A stretch of DNA of 12,127 bases from an uncultured Collinsella sp. (GTDB lineage Bacteria; Actinomycetota; Coriobacteriia; Coriobacteriales; Coriobacteriaceae): NCBI GenBank assembly GCA_900544225.1, contig UQUD01000055.1, forward strand, positions 1 to 12,127. Reading direction: 5' to 3'. The notes under the pieces were generated by a model. The model worked only from the letters and a program-made list of their open reading frames with translations. It made no database searches and had not been told where the DNA came from. Made by a program: the position numbers and the translations under genes. Positions within the stretch are counted from its first letter, which is position 1; each line of letters opens with the position of its first letter. Below are positions 1 through 5,794 of this stretch, in pieces.

Positions 1-111
1 ACGAGCGGGGGCTCCTATCTTTTTAGTGCCCTCGGATTGGGTCATAGTGTCTGTCAGTGCCAAAACATCGGCATTGCCATGATCCAAGGTAGTCATTGGG
101 GACGTTCTTAA
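1..111 (+). other. Open frame entering from left edge, possible C-terminal gene fragment
   Basis: Frame 1 is open from the first base to a TAA at 109-111, about 36 codons, ending in the residues SHWGRS. I recognise no domain. Its last codons overlap the hairpin with a GGGGAC loop at 90-118, so the reading frame may just be chance openness through repeat DNA. It could be the tail of a plus-strand gene convergent with pdxT. The start, if there is one, lies outside the window. Confidence 0.2.
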
Positions 112-118
112 ACGACTA
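90..118. repeat. Short hairpin with a GGGGAC loop, REP-like
   Basis: An 8-bp stem with one mismatch (TAGTCATT at 90-97 against AACGACTA at 111-118) encloses a 13-nt loop, GGGGACGTTCTTA. A hairpin at 9807-9859 has the same architecture and a 13-nt loop that also starts GGGGAC. This resembles REP-type palindromes mobilised by Y1 (IS200/RAYT-like) transposases, but no such transposase gene is in the window. Confidence 0.45.
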
Positions 119-124
119 CATAGT

Positions 125-192
125 ATGAGAGTGGATAATCTCCCGGTTTGAGTCTGCATTCGAGCTCAAAGTGGGAGATTATCCACTCTCAT
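125..192. repeat. 68-bp long hairpin (near-perfect inverted repeat)
   Basis: The arms ATGAGAGTGGATAATCTCCC (125-144) and 173-192 are perfect reverse complements over 20 bp. After a 2-nt irregularity the stem continues with TTTGAG (147-152) against CTCAAA (165-170), leaving a 12-nt loop. No convincing T tract follows on either strand, so it is not a classic intrinsic terminator, although it lies about 40 bp beyond the pdxT stop and could still end or stabilise that transcript. Its length and perfection suggest a small palindromic mobile repeat. Confidence 0.7.
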
Positions 193-232
193 TTGCTATG
201 CGTTCGAAAATCCACGCTCTTTTGTTTTCTGC

Positions 233-820
233 CTACATTTGGAGGAAGAGCTCGTGGAGGCGGGCGTCGTCGTCGAGCTCGGGGTGGAAGGTGACGCCGA
301 GCTGGTTGTCTTGACGGGCGGCGACGATGCGGCCATCGACTTCGGACAGGGCCTTGGCATTGCCGTGCACCTTGACGATGCGGGGTGCACGGATAAACGT
401 CAGCGGCACTTCACCGTCGATACCGTCTACCCGCCCCTTGGTGCGAAAGCTGCCGAGCTGTCTGCCATAGGCATTACGCTCAACGAGCACATCCATGGTT
501 GCCAGGCGCGGCGTCCCCTTATCGTCGTGGGCGGCAAGGTCGCGCGCCAGCAGAATCAAGCCGGCGCAAGTCCCCAATACAGGCATGCCTTCAACAATGC
601 GGATGCGAAGCCCCTCGAGCATACCGAGTTCGGCAAGTAGCTTGCCCTGAACGGTGGACTCGCCGCCGGGGAGGACCAGGCGGTCAAAGTTCTGCTGCAA
701 ATCGGCCGCCTGCCTCAGCTCAATACAGTGCGCGCCCAGCTCAGATAGTCTTGCCTCGTGCTCGGCAAAAGCGCCTTGGACCGCCAGCACGGCGACCGTT
801 TGGTCTGCATAATCGCTCAT
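233..820 (-). CDS. pdxT: Pyridoxal 5'-phosphate synthase glutaminase subunit PdxT
   Basis: PdxT is the class I glutamine amidotransferase subunit of the cytosolic PLP synthase. It hydrolyses glutamine and passes ammonia to PdxS. The 195-residue length is normal. The conserved PGGEST segment lies at residues 51-56, the nucleophile Cys85 is in LGTCAG, and the catalytic His179 and Glu181 are in FHPE near the C-terminus, so the triad looks intact. The ATG at 820 has an AAAGGA Shine-Dalgarno upstream. The gene follows pdxS by 20 bp on the same strand, which points to a co-transcribed pdxST operon. Nothing looks truncated. Confidence 0.97.
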   Translation of the reverse strand: MSDYADQTVAVLAVQGAFAEHEARLSELGAHCIELRQAADLQQNFDRLVLPGGESTVQGKLLAELGMLEGLRIRIVEGMPVLGTCAGLILLARDLAAHDDKGTPRLATMDVLVERNAYGRQLGSFRTKGRVDGIDGEVPLTFIRAPRIVKVHGNAKALSEVDGRIVAARQDNQLGVTFHPELDDDARLHELFLQM

Positions 821-840
821 GTGCGATCCTTTCTGCTGGA

Positions 841-1731
841 CTAGCGCCCGCGCTCCTCCATGATGATCTCGATCTCGTCGGCGTTGATGCCCACCATGGC
901 CTCGCCCAGGTCCTCCGAAAGCCCGGCGATGAGTTTGGCATCGGTGAAGTTTGCCACGGCCTTGACGATGGCGGCGGCGCGCTTAGCGGGGTCGCCGCTC
1001 TTAAAGATACCCGAGCCGACAAAGACGCCCTCGGCACCCAGCTGCATCATCAACGCGGCGTCGGCGGGGGTCGCTACGCCGCCGGCGGCAAAGTTCACGA
1101 CGGGAAGCTTGCCCGTGGCATGGACCTCGCGGACCAGTTCGACCGGAACCTGCAGCTGTTTGGCTGCCTCAAAGAGCTCATCATCGCGCAGAGCGACAAC
1201 GTCACGGATCTGCTTTTGGATCTTGCGCATGTGGCGCACGGCTTGGACGACGTCGCCCGTGCCCGGCTCGCCCTTGGTGCGAATCATCGTGGCGCCCTCG
1301 GCAACACGGCGCAACGCCTCGCCCAGATCGCGGGCGCCGCAGACAAACGGCACGTCAAACTGGGTCTTGTCGATGTGATAAACGTCATCGGCGGGGGAGA
1401 GAACCTCGGACTCGTCGATGTAATCGATCTCGATGGCCTGCAGGATCTGCGCCTCGACAATGTGACCGATGCGGCACTTGGCCATGACGGGGATGGAGAC
1501 GGCCTCTTGGATGCCCTTGATCATCTTGGGATCGCTCATACGCGAGACGCCGCCTGCGGCACGGATGTCGGCCGGGATGCGCTCGAGAGCCATGACGGCG
1601 CAGGCGCCTGCCTCCTCGGCGATGCGTGCCTGCTCGGGAGTGGTGACGTCCATGATGACGCCGCCCTTGAGCATCTGCGCGAGCTCGCGGTTGAGTTTGA
1701 CGCGATCGGCCTTGCTGGTCTGTTCTACCAT
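841..1731 (-). CDS. pdxS: Pyridoxal 5'-phosphate synthase lyase subunit PdxS
   Basis: PdxS is the (beta/alpha)8-barrel synthase subunit that makes PLP from ribose 5-phosphate (or ribulose 5-phosphate), glyceraldehyde 3-phosphate and ammonia supplied by PdxT. From the chosen start the protein has 296 residues, close to the family norm. Visible family signatures are GGVIMDV (Asp28), MAKCRIGH with the Schiff-base lysine at Lys85, RTKGEPGTG with the second active-site lysine, and the C-terminal FAAGGVATPADAALMMQLG and VGSGIFKSGDP phosphate-binding segments. The frame extends upstream to an ATG at 1773, but the ATG at 1731 is preferred because AAGGGAG lies 6 nt before it and the extra 14 residues are unlike the family. 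It is divergent from the regulator gene that starts at 1877. Confidence 0.97.
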   Translation of the reverse strand: MVEQTSKADRVKLNRELAQMLKGGVIMDVTTPEQARIAEEAGACAVMALERIPADIRAAGGVSRMSDPKMIKGIQEAVSIPVMAKCRIGHIVEAQILQAIEIDYIDESEVLSPADDVYHIDKTQFDVPFVCGARDLGEALRRVAEGATMIRTKGEPGTGDVVQAVRHMRKIQKQIRDVVALRDDELFEAAKQLQVPVELVREVHATGKLPVVNFAAGGVATPADAALMMQLGAEGVFVGSGIFKSGDPAKRAAAIVKAVANFTDAKLIAGLSEDLGEAMVGINADEIEIIMEERGR

Positions 1732-1796
1732 GGTTGCTCCCTTGGTTGGCATGTGCATTGCTTGACGGAACATCCTATCGGGGAGCTGGGTATGGC

Positions 1797-1825
1797 GAAA
1801 TACTCAGTTTTCGAGATAATTACAA
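1797..1825 (-). promoter_or_regulatory. Candidate pdxST promoter
   Basis: Read on the minus strand, TTGTAA (1820-1825) and TATTTC (1797-1802) are separated by 17 nt, upstream of the pdxS start at 1731. The -35-like box abuts the repeated CTGACCTT operator-like box, which would suit an activator contacting RNA polymerase. The -10 match is poor, so this is tentative. Confidence 0.3.
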
Positions 1826-1865
1826 GGTCAGACTAATACCAGATTGAACAGCGCGATAAGGTCAG
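1822..1865. promoter_or_regulatory. Candidate PdxR/MocR operator (tandem boxes)
   Basis: On the minus strand two head-to-tail boxes, TCTGGTATTAG (1833-1843) and TCTGACCTTGT (1822-1832), are exactly 11 bp apart, one helical turn. A third CTGACCTT copy lies at 1858-1865. MocR-type regulators commonly bind direct repeats in the divergent space between their own gene and the regulated pdx operon. This assignment rests on position and repetition only. The third box sits just upstream of the regulator's ATG, so it could also mediate autoregulation. Confidence 0.45.
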
Positions 1866-1876
1866 GTGGCAAACAC

Positions 1877-3316
1877 ATGCTTGACTACAATTTGGAAAAA
1901 CGCGGCGAAGCATCGCTCTATGAGTATGTTTACCAGCAAATTCGAGATGATATCGTAGCTGGACGCATTGCGGCGGGGGAACATCTTCCGTCTAAGCGCG
2001 CCTTTGCCAGTCATCTGGGAATCAGTGTCATTACCATCGAGAATGCATATAACCAGTTACTTGCCGAGGGCTATATTTGCTCAATGCCGCGTCGGGGCTA
2101 CTACGCTTGCGAGCTTCCGGATGCACCGGTTTTGCCTTCGGCTGCGGAGGGCATCGACCGAGATGCCGTCTCCGCGGGCCCCAGCGCACATGATATCAAC
2201 GGACAGGTCGAGCGATTTGATGCGCTTTCTCCTTCCGCTTTGGAGGCGGCGCGGCTTTGGCAAAGCGCGCTGCGGGCGACGCTGGCATCCGAAGACGAAC
2301 GCGAAATCTTTTCGACTGCGCCGGCACAGGGCACCGCTCGGCTACGACGCGCAATTGCTCACCACCTGCGCGGGACAAGGGGTATGAATGTCGACCCCGA
2401 CAACATCGTTATCGGTGCGGGCGCCCAGCTGCTCGATACCATGTTGGTTCAGTTGCTTGGAGCCGACAAGGTGTATGCCGTTGAGGATCCGGGCTATTTG
2501 CGCCTGACGCGCATCTATCAGGCCATGGGCTGCAAAGTTCGACATATCCCGTTGGATGATGAGGGCGTGGTCTTGAGCACTCTGCAGAAAAGCGGGACCG
2601 ATGTCCTTCATCTGATGCCGTCCCATCAGTATCCGACCGGCCTTGTGACGAGCATTGCGCGTCGCTACGCGCTGCTCAGCTGGGCCGCCGAGCGACCGGG
2701 TCGGTATCTCATCGAAGATGACTTTGATTGTGAGTTTCGCCTTGCCGGCAAACCGATTCCCGCGCTCGCGTCGATCGATGCCGCCCAGTCGGTTATCTAC
2801 ACCGACACGTTTTCGAAGAGCCTGTCATCGGCGTTGCGTCTAGCGTACATGGTGCTGCCCGACGAGCTAATGGAGCGGTTTAGGCGCAACCTTGGTTTTT
2901 ACGCCTCGTCGGTGAGTTCTGTTGACCAGGTCGCTTTGGCTCGTTTGCTGGAATCGGGTGATTACGAGCGACATGTGAACCGCATGCGCGTTCGTGCTCG
3001 CGAGGCGCGTGATGGCCTAGCGGCGCTTGTACGGAAGGCGTTTCCGGCAGGGGAGGTCTCGATCGAGCATGCAGACGCAGGTCTTTACTGCACTGTGGTT
3101 GCGGAGCGCGGAACGGGTGGAAGCTCTTTTGTGCGGGCCCTCACGCGCTCGGGTATTCCGTTTATCGATATCAGTGACTGTTATTGGTGTGCCGATGGTG
3201 CATTTGTCCCTGAAAACTCGACTCAAATTCTTGTCCAGTATGACGATCTGGGTCCGGAAGTGCTTAATACCTTGGAATTGCAGCCAATGGGGGCACTCTG
3301 CAACCTAAGTGAGTAG
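1877..3316 (+). CDS. pdxR: MocR-family GntR/aminotransferase regulator, PdxR-like
   Basis: This is a predicted DNA-binding regulator of PLP synthesis. An N-terminal GntR winged helix (about residues 5-75, including AGEHLPSKRAFASHLGIS) is followed by a type I aminotransferase-like domain. That domain has the GAGAQ segment, DPGYLR, MPSHQYPTG, EDDFDCEF and TFSKSL, whose Lys314 is the expected PLP-linked lysine. Its 479 residues fit the family. The ATG at 1877 is chosen over an upstream TTG at 1844 because AGGTGG lies 7 nt before it. It is divergent from pdxST, so control of pdxST is the likely role. The last codons (L-S-E) and the TAG lie inside the repeat that begins at 3305, so the native C-terminus may have been altered by that insertion. 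Confidence 0.9.
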   Translation: MLDYNLEKRGEASLYEYVYQQIRDDIVAGRIAAGEHLPSKRAFASHLGISVITIENAYNQLLAEGYICSMPRRGYYACELPDAPVLPSAAEGIDRDAVSAGPSAHDINGQVERFDALSPSALEAARLWQSALRATLASEDEREIFSTAPAQGTARLRRAIAHHLRGTRGMNVDPDNIVIGAGAQLLDTMLVQLLGADKVYAVEDPGYLRLTRIYQAMGCKVRHIPLDDEGVVLSTLQKSGTDVLHLMPSHQYPTGLVTSIARRYALLSWAAERPGRYLIEDDFDCEFRLAGKPIPALASIDAAQSVIYTDTFSKSLSSALRLAYMVLPDELMERFRRNLGFYASSVSSVDQVALARLLESGDYERHVNRMRVRAREARDGLAALVRKAFPAGEVSIEHADAGLYCTVVAERGTGGSSFVRALTRSGIPFIDISDCYWCADGAFVPENSTQILVQYDDLGPEVLNTLELQPMGALCNLSE

Positions 3317-3425
3317 ACTTTTGGAACTTTGGCGACCAGGCAGTTTTGTAACAAGTCATTTACCTGCGACTTTATAAAGCAATATGGATGGTCTGCGCGG
3401 CAAGTTCGAAAAAGTCTACTCACTT
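3305..3425. repeat. TIR-bounded repeat element, copy 1
   Basis: A ~121-bp element whose ends are inverted repeats: AAGTGAGTAGACTTTT at 3307-3322 is the exact reverse complement of 3410-3425, and the similarity continues inward (AAGTTC). It is a direct copy of 4725-4847, with about 13 differences by eye. Its left end overlaps the end of the regulator gene and supplies its TAG. The right end reads CACTTGCC rather than CACTTAG. No transposase is encoded in it. It is MITE-like in size and structure. Confidence 0.85.
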
Positions 3426-3459
3426 GCCGCGCAAAGCTTCTGCATGAGAAAAAAATGGG

Positions 3460-3525
3460 GTTTTCAACAGTGCTTCGTCCAGCTTTCGGCAAGCTTTTGG
3501 TCAGTTGGGGAGGGCTGTTGAAAAC
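3460..3525. repeat. Inverted repeat with nested hairpin upstream of the nuclease-like gene
   Basis: GTTTTCAACAG (3460-3470) is the exact reverse complement of CTGTTGAAAAC (3515-3525). Inside lies a second small hairpin, AGCTT (3481-3485) with AAGCT (3491-3495) around a 5-nt loop. It sits in the 292-nt gap between the regulator and the nuclease-like gene, outside the first TIR element. It could be a leader RNA structure, an operator, or another repeat; nothing decides between these. No clear promoter is seen in 3526-3608. Confidence 0.6.
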
Positions 3526-3608
3526 TTAGCAGTCCGTTCGGTGCCATTTTTGGTGCGTTCGCCCCAATGCGAGACAGGCTGGGTTGAAATTCGTGTTTTC
3601 CTGTGCCT

Positions 3609-4736
3609 ATGAAGGATTTACTTTGTGACATATCGGCTTTTAGATACTGGCGTTTGCCCCCTCAAGTCCGCGCTTTGTGTCCGCCGCTTCCGCGACCGGA
3701 AGAAGACCGGCAGCGATATGACCTCGCCCGTAACCCGACGGCTGCGGTTGCACTCGGCTTTCCGTTGTATACATTGGTTCGGACGAGAAGCAAACGGACA
3801 TGCTCTGCCAGCATTAGGCAGCGGCTGTTTCTGGGCGAGCTTCCCAGGGAATCCGTGCTGGAAACGGAGCATGGATTTTTGATTACGTCTCCTCTACTGA
3901 CGGCATTCATCATGTCGCGGCATCTGACGGATCTTCAGCTTCTTTTTGTGTTGGCGGAGATGTGCGGCCTGTTTGCGGTGTGTGCCCTGCCGGCGGCACT
4001 TGAGGCGGAGCTTTCGCGTGCAATTGATTCGGGCGCGATTTCGACAACGTTCGGTTGGGTGCGCTGCCCGTCCGAGGACGGCACCGCCTCAAATTTATGG
4101 CGTCGAGACGCTTTGGTTTTGGGCGGAGACCTTGACCGTTTTTGTTCAGATGTTTGCGGGATGCGTTACGGCAATAGATTTATGGCGGTATCGCAACTCG
4201 TTCCATTGGGTGCCGCGTCGCCTTTTGAGGTCGAGGCGTATTTGCTACTTGCACTGCCGCGATCCCTGGGAGGCGAAGGTTTTTGCGGCATAGAGCTTAA
4301 TGTTGAAGTGACGTTAAGCACAAGTGCTCGAGCGATTGTGGGAAAGTCCCGTGTATATATCGACCTACTTCTTTCTTCACCGGACGGTAAGCGACAGGTG
4401 GCCATTGAATGTCAGGGAAAGGCCTCGCACGGACGCGCAGGGGATGGCTTGCGTGACGCTGACCGCATGACAGCCCTTCAGGCCATGGGCTACGATGTAC
4501 TTCTCCTGACACACAGACAGATATCCGATGAGGATAGATTCCGCGCGATCGTTAAGGCCGTATGCAGGATGCTCGATGCTGAATATCGTGATAAAAGTTC
4601 GGATGAGCAAAGGGCTGAGGCATTACTCCGGTCTGAACTATTTGTTGACTGGACAAAATTGGGAGTAATCGACGGAAAGATGCCCGTTAGACACAAAGCA
4701 GTTCGATCGTGGACGGCTGCGGAACTAAGTGAGTAG
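3609..4736 (+). CDS. AbiEi/DUF559-like protein with PD-(D/E)XK nuclease fold
   Basis: I do not recognise a named family member. The C-terminal third looks like a DUF559/Vsr-type restriction-endonuclease-like fold: Asp252 (VYIDLLL), Glu267 in IECQGK with Lys271, His274, a D-x2-R helix (DADRMTAL), and GYDVLLLTHRQI. Around residues 85-120, FLITSPLLTAF resembles the 'TSP..T' linker seen in AbiEi-like proteins. The family's usual catalytic EVDG is replaced by ECQGK, so activity is uncertain. There are no membrane segments. ATG 3609 has no good Shine-Dalgarno; a GTG at 3603 adds two residues. The gene lies between two copies of a TIR element, and the downstream copy supplies its final L-S-E-stop. 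Composition looks less GC-rich than its neighbours. An accessory or defence role is inferred from architecture and setting only. Confidence 0.75.
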   Translation: MKDLLCDISAFRYWRLPPQVRALCPPLPRPEEDRQRYDLARNPTAAVALGFPLYTLVRTRSKRTCSASIRQRLFLGELPRESVLETEHGFLITSPLLTAFIMSRHLTDLQLLFVLAEMCGLFAVCALPAALEAELSRAIDSGAISTTFGWVRCPSEDGTASNLWRRDALVLGGDLDRFCSDVCGMRYGNRFMAVSQLVPLGAASPFEVEAYLLLALPRSLGGEGFCGIELNVEVTLSTSARAIVGKSRVYIDLLLSSPDGKRQVAIECQGKASHGRAGDGLRDADRMTALQAMGYDVLLLTHRQISDEDRFRAIVKAVCRMLDAEYRDKSSDEQRAEALLRSELFVDWTKLGVIDGKMPVRHKAVRSWTAAELSE

Positions 4737-4847
4737 ACTTTTGGCTTGATGGCGACCAGGTCGTTTTGCAGCAAGTCATTTACCTGCGGCTTTATAAAGC
4801 AATATGGATGGTGTGCTCGGCAAGTTCCAAAAAGTCTACTCACTTAG
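4725..4847. repeat. TIR-bounded repeat element, copy 2
   Basis: This copy runs from CTAAGTGAG (4725) to CTCACTTAG (4847) and is palindromic at its extreme ends. Its left 12 bases, CTAAGTGAGTAG, encode the last three residues and stop of the nuclease-like gene. The interior tract covering TTTATAAAGCAATATGGATGG is the best conserved part relative to copy 1. Folded as RNA, its ends would form a stem of about 18 bp, followed on the plus strand by TTTTT at 4848-4852, so it might also end transcription. Confidence 0.85.
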
Positions 4848-4910
4848 TTTTTGACGAGAAACCGATGCCGAAGATAGTTCTATTTCAGGGCGTTAACGAG
4901 TCCTCGAGAC

Positions 4911-4944
4911 ACAAAAAGGCCCGAACCAATACGGTCCGGGCCTT
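4911..4944 (-). terminator. Intrinsic terminator of the rubrerythrin gene
   Basis: On the minus strand a 12-bp stem with one mismatch (arms 4933-4944 and 4916-4927, GC-rich core CGGGCCTT/AAGGCCCG) with a 5-nt loop runs straight into a T5 tract (4913-4917). It lies 33 nt beyond the rubrerythrin stop. Confidence 0.85.
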
Positions 4945-4977
4945 ATAAAGCTAGAGAATGTCTCTCAGGCGTTTGGC

Positions 4978-5538
4978 TTAGCCGAAGTAGCGCTTGAGCA
5001 GGCCGGCGAAAGCCTTGCCGTGGCGAGCCTCGTCGCGAGCCATCTCGTGCACGGTGTCGTGGATGGCATCGAGACCAGCGGCCTTGGCGCGCTTGGCGAG
5101 ATCGGTCTTGCCGGCGGTGGCGCCGTTCTCGGCCTCAACGCGCATCTCGAGGTTCTTCTTGGTGGAGTCGGTCACGACCTCGCCCAGGAGCTCAGCGAAC
5201 TTGGCGGCGTGCTCGGCCTCCTCGTGGGCAGCCTTCTCCCAGTACAGGCCGATCTCGGGATAGCCCTCGCGATGAGCGACACGAGCCATGGCCAGGTACA
5301 TACCGACCTCAGAGCACTCGCCCTCAAAGTTGGCGCGCAGGTCGGCAACGATGTCCTCGGAGACGCCCTCCATCTTGGCGACGCCCACGACGTGCTCGGC
5401 AGCCCACTCGAGCTGACCCTCCTCCTGCTTCAGGAAACGAGAACCGGGAACGCCGCACTGGGGGCACTTGAAGTCCTCGGGCAGCTGGTCGCCGTCGAAC
5501 TCTTCCACATAACCGCAAACGGGGCAAACAAACTTCAT
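4978..5538 (-). CDS. rbr: Reverse-type rubrerythrin (rubredoxin-ferritin-like)
   Basis: This is a cytosolic diiron peroxidase-type protein of anaerobes that reduces hydrogen peroxide with electrons arriving through its rubredoxin-like iron. The order is reversed relative to classical rubrerythrin: an N-terminal FeS4 rubredoxin domain (Cys5, Cys8, Cys25, Cys28 in CPVCGY and CPQCG) precedes the ferritin-like four-helix domain, with diiron ligand motifs EGECSE, EEAEH, AENGAT and DEARHG. The length of 186 residues fits. The start at 5538 is chosen because AAAGGA precedes it and the protein then begins directly with the rubredoxin fold; the frame extends further upstream but without family resemblance. 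It is monocistronic, with its own terminator, and divergent from the alcohol dehydrogenase operon. Electron donor and regulator are not visible here. Confidence 0.95.
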   Translation of the reverse strand: MKFVCPVCGYVEEFDGDQLPEDFKCPQCGVPGSRFLKQEEGQLEWAAEHVVGVAKMEGVSEDIVADLRANFEGECSEVGMYLAMARVAHREGYPEIGLYWEKAAHEEAEHAAKFAELLGEVVTDSTKKNLEMRVEAENGATAGKTDLAKRAKAAGLDAIHDTVHEMARDEARHGKAFAGLLKRYFG

Positions 5539-5696
5539 GATTCGATCCTTTCGATCGATGGCGATGGTGCGCTCGCCCGGTCCCATAAGGGCCCTCTCCG
5601 GACGTGCGTCTTGACGAGTTCTATTATCCATAAATGAGACTGAAAGTGAAGCCTATTAGGAATGATTTTTAATAAAACAATTTTGAGATATGAAGA

Positions 5697-5776
5697 TGTT
5701 GATTGATTAACGATTGGCAGGCCGTCTTTGACCACCGCTGAGTACAATCGGTCGAGCAAATGTTGACGAATCAACA
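5697..5776. promoter_or_regulatory. Candidate operator pair upstream of the dehydrogenase operon
   Basis: TGTTGA-N4-TCAACA is a perfect 6-4-6 palindrome at 5761-5776, just before the AAGGAG ribosome site (5781-5786). A similar, weaker site with the same spacing (TGTTGA-N4-TTAACG) lies at 5697-5712. A TACAAT -10-like box is at 5743-5748, but no convincing -35 accompanies it. The placement would suit repression of the operon that starts at 5795. The surrounding 5639-5720 is AT-rich and probably also holds the rubrerythrin promoter. Confidence 0.4.
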
Positions 5777-5794
5777 AATGAAGGAGTTTCCTTT

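Larger units (their letters stand above)
3305..4847. mobile_element. Putative mobile cassette: nuclease-like gene between two TIR elements
   Basis: Two direct copies of the ~121-123 bp TIR element bracket a single gene, between conserved-looking genes (pdxR and rubrerythrin). The outermost ends read cTA-AGTGAG and CTCACT-TAg, compatible with a TA target duplication as made by IS630/Tc1-mariner-type transposases. No transposase is present, so movement would have to be in trans or by recombination between repeats. This is inference from structure. Confidence 0.5.

Noticed and set aside
499..1836. A 445-codon plus-strand open frame opposite pdxT-pdxS
   Set aside because: It is the antisense shadow of two unmistakable, intact PdxT and PdxS genes. 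High GC keeps the opposite frame open, and its translation matches no family.
1844..1876. Upstream TTG start adding 11 residues to the regulator
   Set aside because: The TTG lacks a Shine-Dalgarno and would place operator-like boxes inside the coding region; ATG 1877 has AGGTGG at good spacing and begins near the normal GntR helix.
3305..3427. Minus-strand open frame running through the repeat (and its counterpart through 4725-4847), giving similar ~40-residue peptides in both copies
   Set aside because: Comparing the two copies, the amino-acid differences in this frame (for example R/G, D/H, S/P, C/D) account for many of the base changes, with no excess of silent changes. The openness is better explained as a property of the repeat than as a conserved protein.
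3305..4847. CRISPR array or phage att sites as an explanation of the direct repeats
   Set aside because: There are only two copies, each over 120 bp with terminal inverted repeats and a full gene between them; there is no short regular spacing and no integrase or tRNA nearby.
5539..5631. N-terminal extension of rubrerythrin by 31 residues
   Set aside because: The added residues are Arg/Asp-rich and unlike the family, while the internal ATG at 5538 has AAAGGA and begins directly with the rubredoxin motif.
5020..5637. A 205-codon plus-strand frame opposite the rubrerythrin gene
   Set aside because: It is a shadow of the rubrerythrin coding strand, whose iron ligands and ribosome site are all in place; the antisense translation has no motif.
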